64,000 nt of DNA from an uncultured Lachnospiraceae bacterium (GCA_934394565.1 CAKRQV010000008.1:62001-126000); one strand, 5' to 3'; counted from the stretch's first letter, positions 25,483-35,216 are shown. A program made the numbers and translations. Notes: a model not told the origin generated them from the sequence alone.

Positions 25483-25738
25483 AACTTCTTTCTTTCGCTG
25501 TCTGTCTGCTTTTGCTGCATATTTTATGTGTTTTATGTGCTGCGCCGACAGTTACTGCTTATATACATACTGTTTTATTATATGTCAAGTTGAAAAGTTC
25601 GTCAATGCCCGGTTGCCCTTTTTCCGGTTTCGGGTTAAAATAAATTGATATGGTATTACTGTTCATTCAGCAGTGAAAGCATATAAAGCTGTACCACTGT
25701 TTTTATGCTAAAAAACTATACCACAGGAGATGATATAT

Positions 25739-27481
25739 ATGGCATTTGATGGCATTACTGTAGCCAGTCTGCAGTTTGAATTAAAACAGGCTTTAGAGGG
25801 CGGACGTATTTCCAAGATCGCCCAGCCGGAAGCCGATGAGCTCTTGCTCACTGTTAAAGGAAAAGACGCAAACTACCGTCTGTTTATTTCTGCAAGTGCT
25901 TCTCTTCCTTTATTATATCTGACACAGGCAAATAAACCAAGTCCATTAACAGCACCGGGCTTTTGCATGCTGCTTAGAAAGCATATCGGCGGTGGCCGTA
26001 TCACTGCGATCACGCAGCCGGGGCTTGAACGTATTCTCTGTTTTCATATCGAGCATCTGGATGAGATGGGCGATCTCTGTCACAAAAAGCTGATCGTCGA
26101 ACTGATGGGAAAACACAGCAATATTATTTTCTGCGACGAAAATGACCGCATCATTGACAGTATCAAGCACGTTTCCGCAAACATGAGTTCTGTCCGTGAA
26201 GTTCTCCCCGGCCGCACCTGGTTTATTCCGGATACCCAGAGCAAGGAAGACCCCTACACGATCACCCAGGAGGCTTTTATCCATCATATCCAGTCAAAGC
26301 CGGTTCCCCTGTCAAAGGCAGTTTACCAGTCTCTGACGGGTATCTCACCCATTCTTGCGGAGGAGCTCTGTTACCGTGCCGGTCTGGACAGCTTCCGCCC
26401 GTCCGGCGCATATACTGAGGATGAACTGGCAGGTCTGTATATGCAGCTGTCTGCTTTTATGTTAGCTGTGCAAAAAGGTGTTTTTGCCCCCCAGATCATC
26501 TATGAAAAACATGAACCGAAAGACTACACCTGCTTCCCCTACCAGATCTTTCTCGGATACGAAGCAAAGACATTTACAACCGTTTCCGAAGTTCTCGAAC
26601 AATATTATGCCGAGAAAAATATCGTCACCCGTATGCGTCAGAAATCTGCGGATCTCAGGAAAACCGTCCAGAGTACCCTGGAGCGCAACCAGCGCAAACT
26701 GATCCTGCAACAGAAACAGATGAAGGATACGGATAAAATGGAAAAATACCGGATCTACGGCGAACTGATCCATACCTACGGCTACACTGTACCGGAAGGA
26801 GCGCGTTCTTTCGAAGCACTCAACTATTACACCAATGAAAACGTCACCGTACCGCTTGACCCACAGCTGACACCGGCTGAAAATGCAAAAAAATATTTTG
26901 ACCGGTATGGTAAATTAAAGCGTACCCGTGAAGCACTGACAACCCTCCTGAAAGAAACAAAAGACGAGATTGAACATCTCGACACTATCCTGATGAGCAT
27001 GGATTTTGCTATGACAGAGGCCGATCTGTCGCAGATCCGCCAGGAATTATACACCAGTGGGTATATCAAAAAACATGGTGGTAAACACAAAAAAGAACGC
27101 TTTACCAGCCGTCCATTCCACTATGTATCTTCCGATGGATATGATATCTACGTTGGCAAGAACAATATCCAGAATGAAGAACTCACCTTTAAGGTCGCGA
27201 CAGGAAACGACTGGTGGTTTCATGCCAAAGGGCAGCCGGGTTCCCATGTGATCGTAAAGAGCAGAAATGAAGAATTGCCGGACCGTACCTTTGAGGAAGC
27301 AGCGATGCTTGCCGCCTGGTATTCCAAAGGCCGTACAGCCCCCAAGGTCGATGTCGATTACATCCAGAAAAAGCATGTGAAAAAGGTCAACGGTGCCAAT
27401 CCGGGGTTTGTGATCTATCACACCAACTACTCCATGACCATTGCACCGGATATCTCTTCTCTCCGGCTGGTCAGCGAATGA
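25739..27481 (+). CDS. rqcH: Rqc2 homologue RqcH (NFACT family)
   Basis: A 580-residue NFACT protein. The NFACT-N domain starts MAFDGITVASLQFELKQAL and includes FCMLLRKHIGGGRI. A helix-hairpin-helix region (TGISPILAEELCYRAG, about 200) and a long coiled coil (about 280-430) follow. The NFACT-R domain closes it (SSDGYDIYVGKNNIQNEELTF, DWWFHAKGQPGSHVI). RqcH binds stalled 50S subunits and adds C-terminal alanine tails that mark nascent chains for degradation. Older labels call it fibronectin-binding protein. The start was chosen because AGGAG lies nine bases upstream; an ATG three codons earlier overlaps that site. Confidence 0.94.
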   Translation: MAFDGITVASLQFELKQALEGGRISKIAQPEADELLLTVKGKDANYRLFISASASLPLLYLTQANKPSPLTAPGFCMLLRKHIGGGRITAITQPGLERILCFHIEHLDEMGDLCHKKLIVELMGKHSNIIFCDENDRIIDSIKHVSANMSSVREVLPGRTWFIPDTQSKEDPYTITQEAFIHHIQSKPVPLSKAVYQSLTGISPILAEELCYRAGLDSFRPSGAYTEDELAGLYMQLSAFMLAVQKGVFAPQIIYEKHEPKDYTCFPYQIFLGYEAKTFTTVSEVLEQYYAEKNIVTRMRQKSADLRKTVQSTLERNQRKLILQQKQMKDTDKMEKYRIYGELIHTYGYTVPEGARSFEALNYYTNENVTVPLDPQLTPAENAKKYFDRYGKLKRTREALTTLLKETKDEIEHLDTILMSMDFAMTEADLSQIRQELYTSGYIKKHGGKHKKERFTSRPFHYVSSDGYDIYVGKNNIQNEELTFKVATGNDWWFHAKGQPGSHVIVKSRNEELPDRTFEEAAMLAAWYSKGRTAPKVDVDYIQKKHVKKVNGANPGFVIYHTNYSMTIAPDISSLRLVSE

Positions 27482-27606
27482 TACTGCCAGTTGCATTTTC
27501 TTATGTGACTGTGAAATTTATAATATTAGGTTAATATTTTATAAAGAATAGGTGAAATTGCTGATTTTTTGCGCATAATCCCTTATAGTAGTCCTAATGC
27601 AACACA

Positions 27607-27623
27607 ATATCCTGTCAGGATAT
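27607..27623. promoter_or_regulatory. Palindrome upstream of the P-type ATPase gene
   Basis: ATATCCTG-T-CAGGATAT is a perfect 8-bp inverted repeat 28 bp before the start codon and 11 bp before the GGAG ribosome site. It could be an operator or an RNA hairpin. No clean sigma-A promoter was found in 27482-27650. Confidence 0.4.
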
Positions 27624-27650
27624 AAAATATGATATTGGAGATATTGTCAC

Positions 27651-30047
27651 ATGAGTACACAGACAGACCAGAGATACTATCCGGACACACAGACCGGATT
27701 AACCACAGAACAGGTAAAAAAAAGGCAGCTTGAAGGGCTTGTCAATACCCCTGTAGACCCGCCTTCAAAAACTGTACAGGAAATCATCAAGACAAATGTT
27801 TTTACCTATTTTAACCTTGTCTTTGCCGTAATTGCCCTGTTATTGATCATAGCCGGTTCCTTCCGTGACCTTACCTTTTTACCGGTCATCATTGCCAATA
27901 CAGTGATCGGCATCGTCCAGGAAATCCGCTCTAAAGATATACTTGACAAGCTGACCATGTTAAATGCGCCGAAAGCCACCGTTGTCCGTCAGGGCAAACA
28001 AAGTACGATCCCCTCTGCTGACCTGGTACTTGACGATATCGTGATCTTTGGTGCCGGAAATCAAATTCCGGCTGATGCCGTCGTAACAGATGGGCAGATT
28101 CAGGTCAATGAATCCCTGATCACCGGTGAATCCGATGAGATCACTAAAACAGCCGGTGATACACTGCTCTCCGGCAGCTTTGTCGTCAGTGGAAAATGCC
28201 ACGCCAGACTGGAAAAAGTCGGTGAGGATTCCTACATTTCCAAGCTGACACTGGAAGCCAAAAGAAACAAGCCAAAAGAACCGACAGAAATGATCCGTGC
28301 ATTAAATAAGATTGTATTAATTGCCGGTATTCTGATCATTCCGATCGGCATCACCCTGTTCTCCCAGCAGTTTTTCTTTGAAAAAGCAGGATTCAGAAGC
28401 AGTGTGACTTCCATGGTCGCAGCCGTGATCGGTATGATCCCAGAAGGACTCTATCTTCTTGCCAGCGTAGCACTGGTCGTCAGCGTCATGCGTCTGGCGC
28501 AGAAAAAAGTACTTGTCCACGATATGAAATGCATCGAGATGCTGGCCCGGGTTGATGTACTCTGCGTCGATAAAACAGGTACGATCACAGAAAACGAAAT
28601 GACTGTCGATGATATAGTTCCACTTGGAGATTCTGTGGATGAAGGCATGTGTCATGAACGTATCGCTGATTTTGTTGCCTGCATGGAAGCCGACAACAGC
28701 ACTACGAAAACACTGAAGCGGTATTTCAAAGGCAGCAAAGCCATGCGGGCCGCTGCGACAGTCCCGTTCTCTTCTGCTTACAAATACAGTGCCGTCAGCT
28801 TTTCCTCCGGTGAAACCTATGTCCTTGGTGCTCCGGAATTTGTCCTGCGGGAAAATTATGAGAATTATGAAGAAAAAGTCAGCACCTACAGCAGCAAAGG
28901 ATACCGTGTCCTGATCTTCGGTACCTACCCCCAAAATCCTGCGGGGGAGGCACTGACCGAGACCTTTACGCCACTCTGCCTGATTCTTTTGTCTAACCAG
29001 ATCCGTGCTGAAGCACCGGAGACTTTCCAGTACTTTGCCAAACAGGGTGTAGCGATCAAAGTCATCTCCGGTGACAACCCAATCACTGTATCTGAGGTTG
29101 CCACAAAAGCCGGTATTGCAAACGCTGATCGCTATGTGGATGCCCGTACACTGACAGATGATGCCGCCATTGCAGCTGCCGTCAACACCTACACCGTTTT
29201 TGGACGTGTCACACCGGATCAGAAACGTAAATTTGTCAAAGCTCTGCAGGCCTCCGGACACACCGTAGCCATGACCGGTGACGGTGTCAACGATGTACTG
29301 GCCTTAAAGGATGCTGACTGCAGTATCGCCATGGCCTCCGGCTCCGATGCCGCCGCCCAGACCTCTGATCTGGTCCTTTTGGATTCCAAATTTTCCAGTA
29401 TGCCAAGCGTCGTAGCTGAGGGACGGAGAGTTGTCAACAACATCACAAGATCCGCCAGCCTGTTTCTGGTAAAAAATATCTTCTCACTGTTGTTGTCAAT
29501 CTTTTCCATCTGCTTCATGCTCGACTACCCGATGGAACCATCCCAGATCTCCCTGATCAGCATGTTTACGATCGGTATTCCGGGATTTTTCCTCGCCATG
29601 CAGCCAAACACCAACCGAATTGAAGGTCGCTTCATTACCAATGTAGTCATAGCCGCCCTCCCCGCCGGCATCACTGATGCCGTCATGGTCGGCGCACTGG
29701 TCATCTTCGGTCAGGTATTCGGCGTAAGCTCTACCGATATATCAACCGCCTCCACCCTGTTACTGGCCATCGTCGGACTGATGATCCTGTACCGTATCTG
29801 CAAGCCACTGAATCTGTTGCGTGGCGCGGTTATGATCTTATGTACCCTCGGCATGTTAATCTGCATCTTCTTCGTCAGTGACCTTTTCGCAATCACCAGC
29901 ATATCCCTGAAATGCGGTATGCTCCTGGCCATCTTCGCCATCGCCACAGAACCAGTGATGCGCTATGGCACCCTGATCATCGAATGGATCAGCAATATAT
30001 GCAGTAACATCTACCGCAAACTGAAAAGAAGTCCCAAAAACGCATAA
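27651..30047 (+). CDS. Cation-transporting P-type ATPase (CtpE-like)
   Basis: A 798-residue P-type ATPase with the actuator motif LITGESDEIT (about 164), the phosphorylated Asp in CVDKTGTITENEM (about 304) and the hinge TGDGVNDVLALKDAD (about 542). The membrane ion-site helix reads MIPEGLYLLASVAL, where many calcium and sodium pumps have PEGLP. The N-terminus is short, with no heavy-metal-binding domain. The pattern is closest to CtpE-type pumps, for which calcium uptake has been reported; the ion here is inference. It is a single-gene unit beside rqcH, with GGAG before the ATG. Confidence 0.92.
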   Translation: MSTQTDQRYYPDTQTGLTTEQVKKRQLEGLVNTPVDPPSKTVQEIIKTNVFTYFNLVFAVIALLLIIAGSFRDLTFLPVIIANTVIGIVQEIRSKDILDKLTMLNAPKATVVRQGKQSTIPSADLVLDDIVIFGAGNQIPADAVVTDGQIQVNESLITGESDEITKTAGDTLLSGSFVVSGKCHARLEKVGEDSYISKLTLEAKRNKPKEPTEMIRALNKIVLIAGILIIPIGITLFSQQFFFEKAGFRSSVTSMVAAVIGMIPEGLYLLASVALVVSVMRLAQKKVLVHDMKCIEMLARVDVLCVDKTGTITENEMTVDDIVPLGDSVDEGMCHERIADFVACMEADNSTTKTLKRYFKGSKAMRAAATVPFSSAYKYSAVSFSSGETYVLGAPEFVLRENYENYEEKVSTYSSKGYRVLIFGTYPQNPAGEALTETFTPLCLILLSNQIRAEAPETFQYFAKQGVAIKVISGDNPITVSEVATKAGIANADRYVDARTLTDDAAIAAAVNTYTVFGRVTPDQKRKFVKALQASGHTVAMTGDGVNDVLALKDADCSIAMASGSDAAAQTSDLVLLDSKFSSMPSVVAEGRRVVNNITRSASLFLVKNIFSLLLSIFSICFMLDYPMEPSQISLISMFTIGIPGFFLAMQPNTNRIEGRFITNVVIAALPAGITDAVMVGALVIFGQVFGVSSTDISTASTLLLAIVGLMILYRICKPLNLLRGAVMILCTLGMLICIFFVSDLFAITSISLKCGMLLAIFAIATEPVMRYGTLIIEWISNICSNIYRKLKRSPKNA

Positions 30048-30053
30048 GCAAAA

Positions 30054-30094
30054 AACAGCCAGACCAGATATATTTTATCCAGCCTGGCTGTTCA
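30054..30094 (-). terminator. Terminator of the EF-G-like gene
   Basis: ACAGCCAG and CTGGCTGT form the stem. On the minus strand TTTTTTGC follows, fitting the gene ending at 30115. On the plus strand the tail is poorer, but it may also help end the ATPase transcript. Confidence 0.75.
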
Positions 30095-30114
30095 TCATTT
30101 ACATCCTGCCCTTT

Positions 30115-32199
30115 CTATTCGATATCCTGAATCTTAGAAGCTCTGGCCTCAATCTCCTTATCCTGAATATCCTTCGGAGCCTGCTCATACCGTGCAAACT
30201 CATACTCAAAATCACCACTGCCGCCCGTCATAGACCGAAGCACAGTAGAATATCCAAAGATTTCCAGCTGCGGCACATCCGCTTCAATGATCGTATTCCC
30301 CTTGTGATCCGGTGTCATACCAAGCACACGGCCACGTCTCTTATTCAGATCGCCCATAACATCACCGGTATATTTGTCAGCCACCTTGACCTTCATATTT
30401 ACGATCGGCTCTAAGAGAACCGGAGAAGCTTCCATAAATCCCTTCTTGAACGCCATCTTCGTTGCCTGTTTGAAGGCCATCTCAGAAGAATCTACCGGAT
30501 GATAAGAACCATCATACAGTACAGCCGCAACACCAACAACCGGATAAGCAGCCAGCGGACCAGACTCTACAGATTCCTGCAGACCCTTTTCAACAGCCGG
30601 GAAGTAGTTCTTCGGTACAGCACCGCCGACAACCTCCTGTGTGAATGTAAAAGCAGTATCCAGATCACCAGACGGTGCAAAGCGCATCTTAACGTGACCA
30701 TACTGACCATGACCACCGGACTGTTTCTTATATTTGGCATCCACATCAGAATTCTTGCGGATTGTTTCGCGGAAAGCCACTTTTGGCTTCACCATCTCGA
30801 TTTCCACTTTATAACGCTCTTTTAATTTACTGAGCACTATATCCAGCTGCTGATCACCGATACCATAGATCAGCGTCTGACGATTAGCAGAATCATTGAC
30901 AAGGCGAATCGTCTGGTCTTCCATGGCGATCTTGGTCAGAGCCTGGGCAGCTTTATCCACTTCGTTCTTATTCGGTACTTTATACCGCATGCAGGTATAC
31001 GGCACAGACAGCATCGGTTTTGCATACAGCACCTGTTTTGCTTTGGTACACAGGGTATCACCTGTTCTTGCTTCGAGTTTTGCAAGAGCACCGATATCGC
31101 CGGCAAACAGCTCCGGTACTTCGATAGGCTTACCTCCCTCAAGAACATAAAGTTTACCGATACGTTCTTCTTTTTCCTGCAGGGAATTGTACAGTGTATC
31201 ATTTGTCTTTAAAACACCGGAGCAGACCTTGATCATGGAGTATTTACCGATAAACGGATCTACGATGGTCTTGAATACCAGTGCAGATTTTGCTTTTGCG
31301 AAATCATAATCTGCATGGAACAGCTCGCCTGTATCTTTGAGCATACCGGCACGCTCTTTCTTTGTCGGATCCGGCAGGAAATCCACGATATCATCCAACA
31401 GATTTGTCACACCATACAGAATATTCGGTGCACCCATGCAGACCGGAACGATGGAACCGTCGGCAATATTCATAGAAGCCGCCATCATGATCTCTCCCTC
31501 GGAGAACTCTTCACCGCCAAAGTAACGATCCATAAACTCTTCACTCGTCTCAGCTACAGACTCCATCAGGATTTCTTTGTATTTTTCATAATATTCTTCA
31601 CAGTAATCCGGGATCGGGCATTCCTCGTGAACGTCCTTGGCCAGGAACTTGCGGCCTTTGCCCTTAACTACATTTACATAGCCGATAAATTCTTCATTGC
31701 CACGGATCGGCATATGGAACGGAGCGATCTTTTTGCCATACATCTCTGTCAGATCCTCTACCGTCTTACGGAAGCTGACATTGTCGATATCCATACCTGT
31801 CACAAAGATCATGCGGGGCAGATTGTATTTTTCACAAAGTTCCCAGGCTTTCTGTGTACCAACCTGTACGCCGGCTTTACCATTGACAACAATGATCGCT
31901 GCGTCTGCTGCTGCGACAGCTTCTTCTGCCTCACCGACAAAATCGAAAAATCCAGGGGTATCCAGAATATTGATCTTACATCCGTGCCATTCGATCGGCA
32001 CTAAGGATGTAGAAATTGAAAAACCACGCTTGATCTCTTCTTTATCAAAATCGCTGACGGTGTTTCCCTCGCTGACCTTACCAAGGCGGCTGGTGATACC
32101 GGAGATATAAGCCATTGCCTCTGTCAGAGTCGTCTTACCGGCTCCGCCGTGTCCAAGAAGAACTACGTTTCTGATTCGGTCTGATCTGTAAATGTCCAT
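30115..32199 (-). CDS. EF-G-like translation GTPase (EF-G paralogue)
   Basis: A 694-residue five-domain GTPase related to EF-G. The G1 loop is GHGGAGKTTLTEAM, unlike the AHIDAGKTTT of canonical EF-G; G3 is DTPGFFDF. The usual G4 NKxD is replaced around FVTGMDIDNVSF, which also departs from EF-G. Domains II, III, IV (QSGGHGQYGHVKMRF) and V (MTGGSGDFEYEF) are recognisable. Such paralogues are widespread in Clostridia beside the true fusA; no rpsL, rpsG or tuf lies near, so it is not the housekeeping copy. Its role is not established. GGGAGGG precedes the ATG. Confidence 0.9.
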   Translation of the reverse strand: MDIYRSDRIRNVVLLGHGGAGKTTLTEAMAYISGITSRLGKVSEGNTVSDFDKEEIKRGFSISTSLVPIEWHGCKINILDTPGFFDFVGEAEEAVAAADAAIIVVNGKAGVQVGTQKAWELCEKYNLPRMIFVTGMDIDNVSFRKTVEDLTEMYGKKIAPFHMPIRGNEEFIGYVNVVKGKGRKFLAKDVHEECPIPDYCEEYYEKYKEILMESVAETSEEFMDRYFGGEEFSEGEIMMAASMNIADGSIVPVCMGAPNILYGVTNLLDDIVDFLPDPTKKERAGMLKDTGELFHADYDFAKAKSALVFKTIVDPFIGKYSMIKVCSGVLKTNDTLYNSLQEKEERIGKLYVLEGGKPIEVPELFAGDIGALAKLEARTGDTLCTKAKQVLYAKPMLSVPYTCMRYKVPNKNEVDKAAQALTKIAMEDQTIRLVNDSANRQTLIYGIGDQQLDIVLSKLKERYKVEIEMVKPKVAFRETIRKNSDVDAKYKKQSGGHGQYGHVKMRFAPSGDLDTAFTFTQEVVGGAVPKNYFPAVEKGLQESVESGPLAAYPVVGVAAVLYDGSYHPVDSSEMAFKQATKMAFKKGFMEASPVLLEPIVNMKVKVADKYTGDVMGDLNKRRGRVLGMTPDHKGNTIIEADVPQLEIFGYSTVLRSMTGGSGDFEYEFARYEQAPKDIQDKEIEARASKIQDIE

Positions 32200-32231
32200 T
32201 GTGTAACCCTCCCAAAATTCAGTATAGTCAT

Positions 32232-32260
32232 ATAGTACTATTTTTTTTATAACTTTTCAA
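32232..32260 (-). promoter_or_regulatory. Promoter of the EF-G-like gene
   Basis: On the minus strand TTGAAA, a 17-bp spacer and TACTAT, followed about 30 bp later by the gene. Confidence 0.65.
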
Positions 32261-32422
32261 TCTTTTTATTCAATTTCACCAATTTTTTATTTGATTTTTT
32301 CAGATAGTCGTGAAATAAAGGCTATTTTTCTTCTGTTTTTTTAAATTATATATACAAGTCACACAATTCATCCCGGTTATATCAAAAAATTGTCGTCTTT
32401 TATACTTTAACGTATAAAATAA

Positions 32423-32451
32423 TTGACTTTTAAATGTTGCTGCTTTACAAT
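32423..32451 (+). promoter_or_regulatory. Promoter of tyrA
   Basis: TTGACT, a 17-bp spacer and TACAAT. Transcription should begin near 32458, leaving a leader of about 110 bases. Confidence 0.7.
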
Positions 32452-32570
32452 ACATATCGTGTCTGTATGGTACACAAACGAAAGCTGCATACAACCTGCA
32501 GCCATGCACAACCGTTTATCTGCCTGCACAGTCACGTTTATAAACTTAAAGATATGAAAGGATCTACCCA

Positions 32571-33671
32571 ATGGAAAACTTAACAGTAGGCTTTATCGGC
32601 TTTGGTCTGATTGGCGGTTCGATTGCCAAAGCCCTTCGAAAATTTCATCCGGACTGCAGGATCATGACCTATTCCCGCACCAGAGATGCCCTGGAGCAGG
32701 CAAAGCAGGATGGTGTTGTGGATATCATCTGCACCAAAGATGACCCGTTTTTCGGAGCCTGTGATTATATATTTATGTGTGCTCCTGTTGAGAGCAACAT
32801 CCAGTACCTCGATTTTTTAAAGACTGTCATGCGTCCGAACTGCATCCTGACAGACGTTGGCAGCGTAAAAATGCCGATCCATGAAGCTATTACCGAAAAA
32901 GGTATGGATGCCTGCTTTATCGGCGGACATCCGATGGCAGGTTCCGAAAAAACCGGTTATGCCAATGCCACTGACCTTCTTTTGGAAAATTCCTATTATA
33001 TTCTTACACCGTGTGAAGATGTGCCCAAAGAACGCATCGAAGCCTTCACAGAGCTTATCCGCTCCATCGGTGGCATTCCGCTGACCATGTCGGCCAGAGA
33101 CCATGATTACACAACGGCTGTGATTTCCCATCTTCCACATGTGATCGCAGCTACCCTTGTCAACGCTGTCAAAAAGCTTGATGATCCGGAACAGCATATG
33201 AAGATGATCGCTGCTGGTGGATTCAAAGATATCACCCGTATCGCTTCCTCTTCTCCCGAAATGTGGCAGAGCATCTGTCAGGAAAATTCTGCCAATATCG
33301 TGGAAGTTATTGATGACTACATTGCTATGCTGCAGGATGCCCGGGACAAAGTCATGGAAGCCGGATGCCCCGGTGTGTATGATATGTTTGAGGAATCCAG
33401 AGAATACAGAAATTCCTTTGGTGATCTGTCTGCAGGCCCGATCAAGAAGAAATTTGCCTTTACCTGTGATCTCTATGATGAGCCGGGCGGCATCGCCACG
33501 ATTACGATCATGCTCGGTATGCGCGGCTTAAGTATCAAAAATATCGGCATCATCCACAACCGTTCTTTTGCAGAGGGTGCGCTGGAGATTGAATTCTATA
33601 CCGAGGATTCCATGAAACAGGCTATTGACCTTTTACGTTCCAGAAATTACACTATCTATGTCAGAGATTAA
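32571..33671 (+). CDS. tyrA: Prephenate dehydrogenase with ACT domain
   Basis: A 366-residue TyrA. The Rossmann loop is GFIGFGLIGGSIAKAL (about 8-23). The catalytic region includes IGGHPMAGSEKTGYANA (about 120-136) and the His of AVISHLPHVIAATL. A C-terminal ACT domain (about 295-366, FTCDLYDEPGGIATITIMLG) probably binds tyrosine for feedback inhibition. It converts prephenate to 4-hydroxyphenylpyruvate. It is followed by aroA, the preceding step group of the same pathway, but a terminator-like hairpin lies between them. Confidence 0.95.
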   Translation: MENLTVGFIGFGLIGGSIAKALRKFHPDCRIMTYSRTRDALEQAKQDGVVDIICTKDDPFFGACDYIFMCAPVESNIQYLDFLKTVMRPNCILTDVGSVKMPIHEAITEKGMDACFIGGHPMAGSEKTGYANATDLLLENSYYILTPCEDVPKERIEAFTELIRSIGGIPLTMSARDHDYTTAVISHLPHVIAATLVNAVKKLDDPEQHMKMIAAGGFKDITRIASSSPEMWQSICQENSANIVEVIDDYIAMLQDARDKVMEAGCPGVYDMFEESREYRNSFGDLSAGPIKKKFAFTCDLYDEPGGIATITIMLGMRGLSIKNIGIIHNRSFAEGALEIEFYTEDSMKQAIDLLRSRNYTIYVRD

Positions 33672-33812
33672 ACGCATATAGCGAAAAACCACGCAGTTTA
33701 AAACTGCCGGACTTGCTGTAATTATCTGCAAAAAATCTCATAAAACAGAGACCGAAAGAACAGTATAATACTTCTTTTCGGACGCAAAGCAACCATAAGA
33801 AAGAAACGTAAC

Positions 33813-33846
33813 AAAAAGGACTGCTTTTACTACAGTCCTTTTTTCT
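33813..33846 (+). terminator. Terminator or attenuator in front of aroA
   Basis: AAAAAGGACTG pairs with CAGTCCTTTTT, with a T-run directly after. It ends just before the AGGAGG site of aroA. It could end tyrA transcripts, or control read-through into aroA. Upstream, TATAAT at about 33763 lies within a weak CCGAAA/TTTCGG dyad, but a good -35 box is missing. Confidence 0.75.
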
Positions 33847-33862
33847 ACAGGAGGATTATTTC

Positions 33863-35143
33863 ATGGATTTCACAAAAACAACGAAACCTCTGCACGGTGA
33901 ACTGACCGTGCCGGGCGATAAATCCATCTCTCACCGTTCCGTTATGTTCGGTGCTATTTCTGAGGGAATCACAGAGGTTACGCACTTCTTAAAAAGTGCC
34001 GACTGCCTCTCCACGATATCCTGTTTCCGCAAAATGGGCATTACTATTGAAGAGGAAGCCCAGACGCTTTTGATCCACGGCAAGGGTCTGCACGGTCTCT
34101 CAGCACCCGCAGAGGTACTGGACACCGGCAACAGTGGCACTACAACACGCCTGATCTCCGGCATTCTTGCCGGGCAGTCTTTTGAGAGCCATCTGATCGG
34201 GGATGCTTCCATCTGTAAGCGTCCGATGGGGCGTATCATGAAGCCGTTACTGGCCATGGGTGCGGATATTACAAGCGACAGGGGCAACGACTGTGCACCG
34301 CTGACGATCAAAGGACATCCGTTAAAAGCGATCCACTACGATTCACCGGTAGCATCTGCGCAGGTCAAATCCTGTGTCCTGCTGGCCGGTCTGTATGCCG
34401 ATGGCCCGGTGTCTGTGACCGAACCGGCATTGTCCCGGAATCATACGGAGCTTATGCTCTCTTCTTTTGGAGCCAGTGTGACTTCTTTTGGTACGACAGC
34501 AACGATCCTGCCTGATCCACATCTGGCAGGCCAGAAAGTCAGTGTGCCGGGAGATATTTCCTCGGCTGCCTATTTTATCTGCGCTGCCCTTATGGTTCCC
34601 GGTTCGGAAGTGTTGATCCGCAATGTCGGTATCAATCCAACCCGAGACGGTATTCTTCGTGTCGTCAGAGCCATGGGTGCTGATATTGAATACCGGAATA
34701 TCCGTGAACAGGCTGGTGAAAAGACGGCAGATCTTCTGGTTCGTTATACAAAAGATCTGCATGGTACAGTGATTGAGGGAGATCTGATTCCTACACTGAT
34801 TGATGAGATTCCGGTTATTGCGGTTCTTGCTGCTACGGCTGACGGTGAGACTGTGATCCGTGATGCCAAGGAGCTTCGTGTCAAGGAATCCGACCGACTG
34901 ACGATCATGGTGGATTCTTTAAGTGCCATGGGCTGTGATATTGAGGGTACGCCGGACGGTATGATCATCCGTGGCGGACGTCCGATGCAGGGGGCACAGA
35001 TCGACAGTCATCTGGATCACCGGATCGCGATGTCGTTTGCGGTGGCTTCGCTGGTGGCTGAGGGAACGACAACGATACAAAATGCGGAGTGTGTGAATAT
35101 TTCGTATCCGGAATTTTACAGGGATCTGGCTTCGCTTTTATAA
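33863..35143 (+). CDS. aroA: 3-phosphoshikimate 1-carboxyvinyltransferase (EPSP synthase)
   Basis: A 426-residue EPSP synthase. Blocks seen are GDKSISHRSVMFGAISEG (about 18-35), LDTGNSGTTTRLISGILAGQ (about 87), RPMGRIMKPL, and the C-terminal KESDRLTIMVDSL and DHRIAMSFAVASL. It joins shikimate 3-phosphate and phosphoenolpyruvate on the route to chorismate. The AGGAGG site is nine bases from the ATG. The glyphosate-relevant loop reads GNSGTTTRL, a class II-like form; sensitivity cannot be judged further. Confidence 0.96.
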   Translation: MDFTKTTKPLHGELTVPGDKSISHRSVMFGAISEGITEVTHFLKSADCLSTISCFRKMGITIEEEAQTLLIHGKGLHGLSAPAEVLDTGNSGTTTRLISGILAGQSFESHLIGDASICKRPMGRIMKPLLAMGADITSDRGNDCAPLTIKGHPLKAIHYDSPVASAQVKSCVLLAGLYADGPVSVTEPALSRNHTELMLSSFGASVTSFGTTATILPDPHLAGQKVSVPGDISSAAYFICAALMVPGSEVLIRNVGINPTRDGILRVVRAMGADIEYRNIREQAGEKTADLLVRYTKDLHGTVIEGDLIPTLIDEIPVIAVLAATADGETVIRDAKELRVKESDRLTIMVDSLSAMGCDIEGTPDGMIIRGGRPMQGAQIDSHLDHRIAMSFAVASLVAEGTTTIQNAECVNISYPEFYRDLASLL

Positions 35144-35157
35144 TGATTAACGGACAT

Positions 35158-35216
35158 AAAAGAAAGAGTTCGGGCCTGCGGGGCACCGGCTCCCGCAGGC
35201 CCGAACTCTTTCTTTT
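35158..35216. terminator. Very strong bidirectional terminator between aroA and queA
   Basis: A perfect 25-bp inverted repeat (arms 35158-35182 and 35192-35216) around a 9-base loop. The arms begin with A-rich and end with T-rich stretches, so both converging transcripts get a GC-rich stem followed by U residues. Confidence 0.92.

Larger units (their letters stand above)
32200..32570. other. Intergenic region between divergent EF-G-like gene and tyrA
   Basis: This 371-bp AT-rich gap holds a promoter for each divergent gene and a leader of about 110 bases before tyrA with small hairpins (CTGCAT/GCAG near 32490). A 69-codon minus-strand frame inside it has no ribosome site and was not accepted. 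Confidence 0.6.

Noticed and set aside
28317..29261. Minus-strand open frame of 314 codons
   Set aside because: Antisense shadow of the P-type ATPase gene, with no ribosome site and no recognisable domain.
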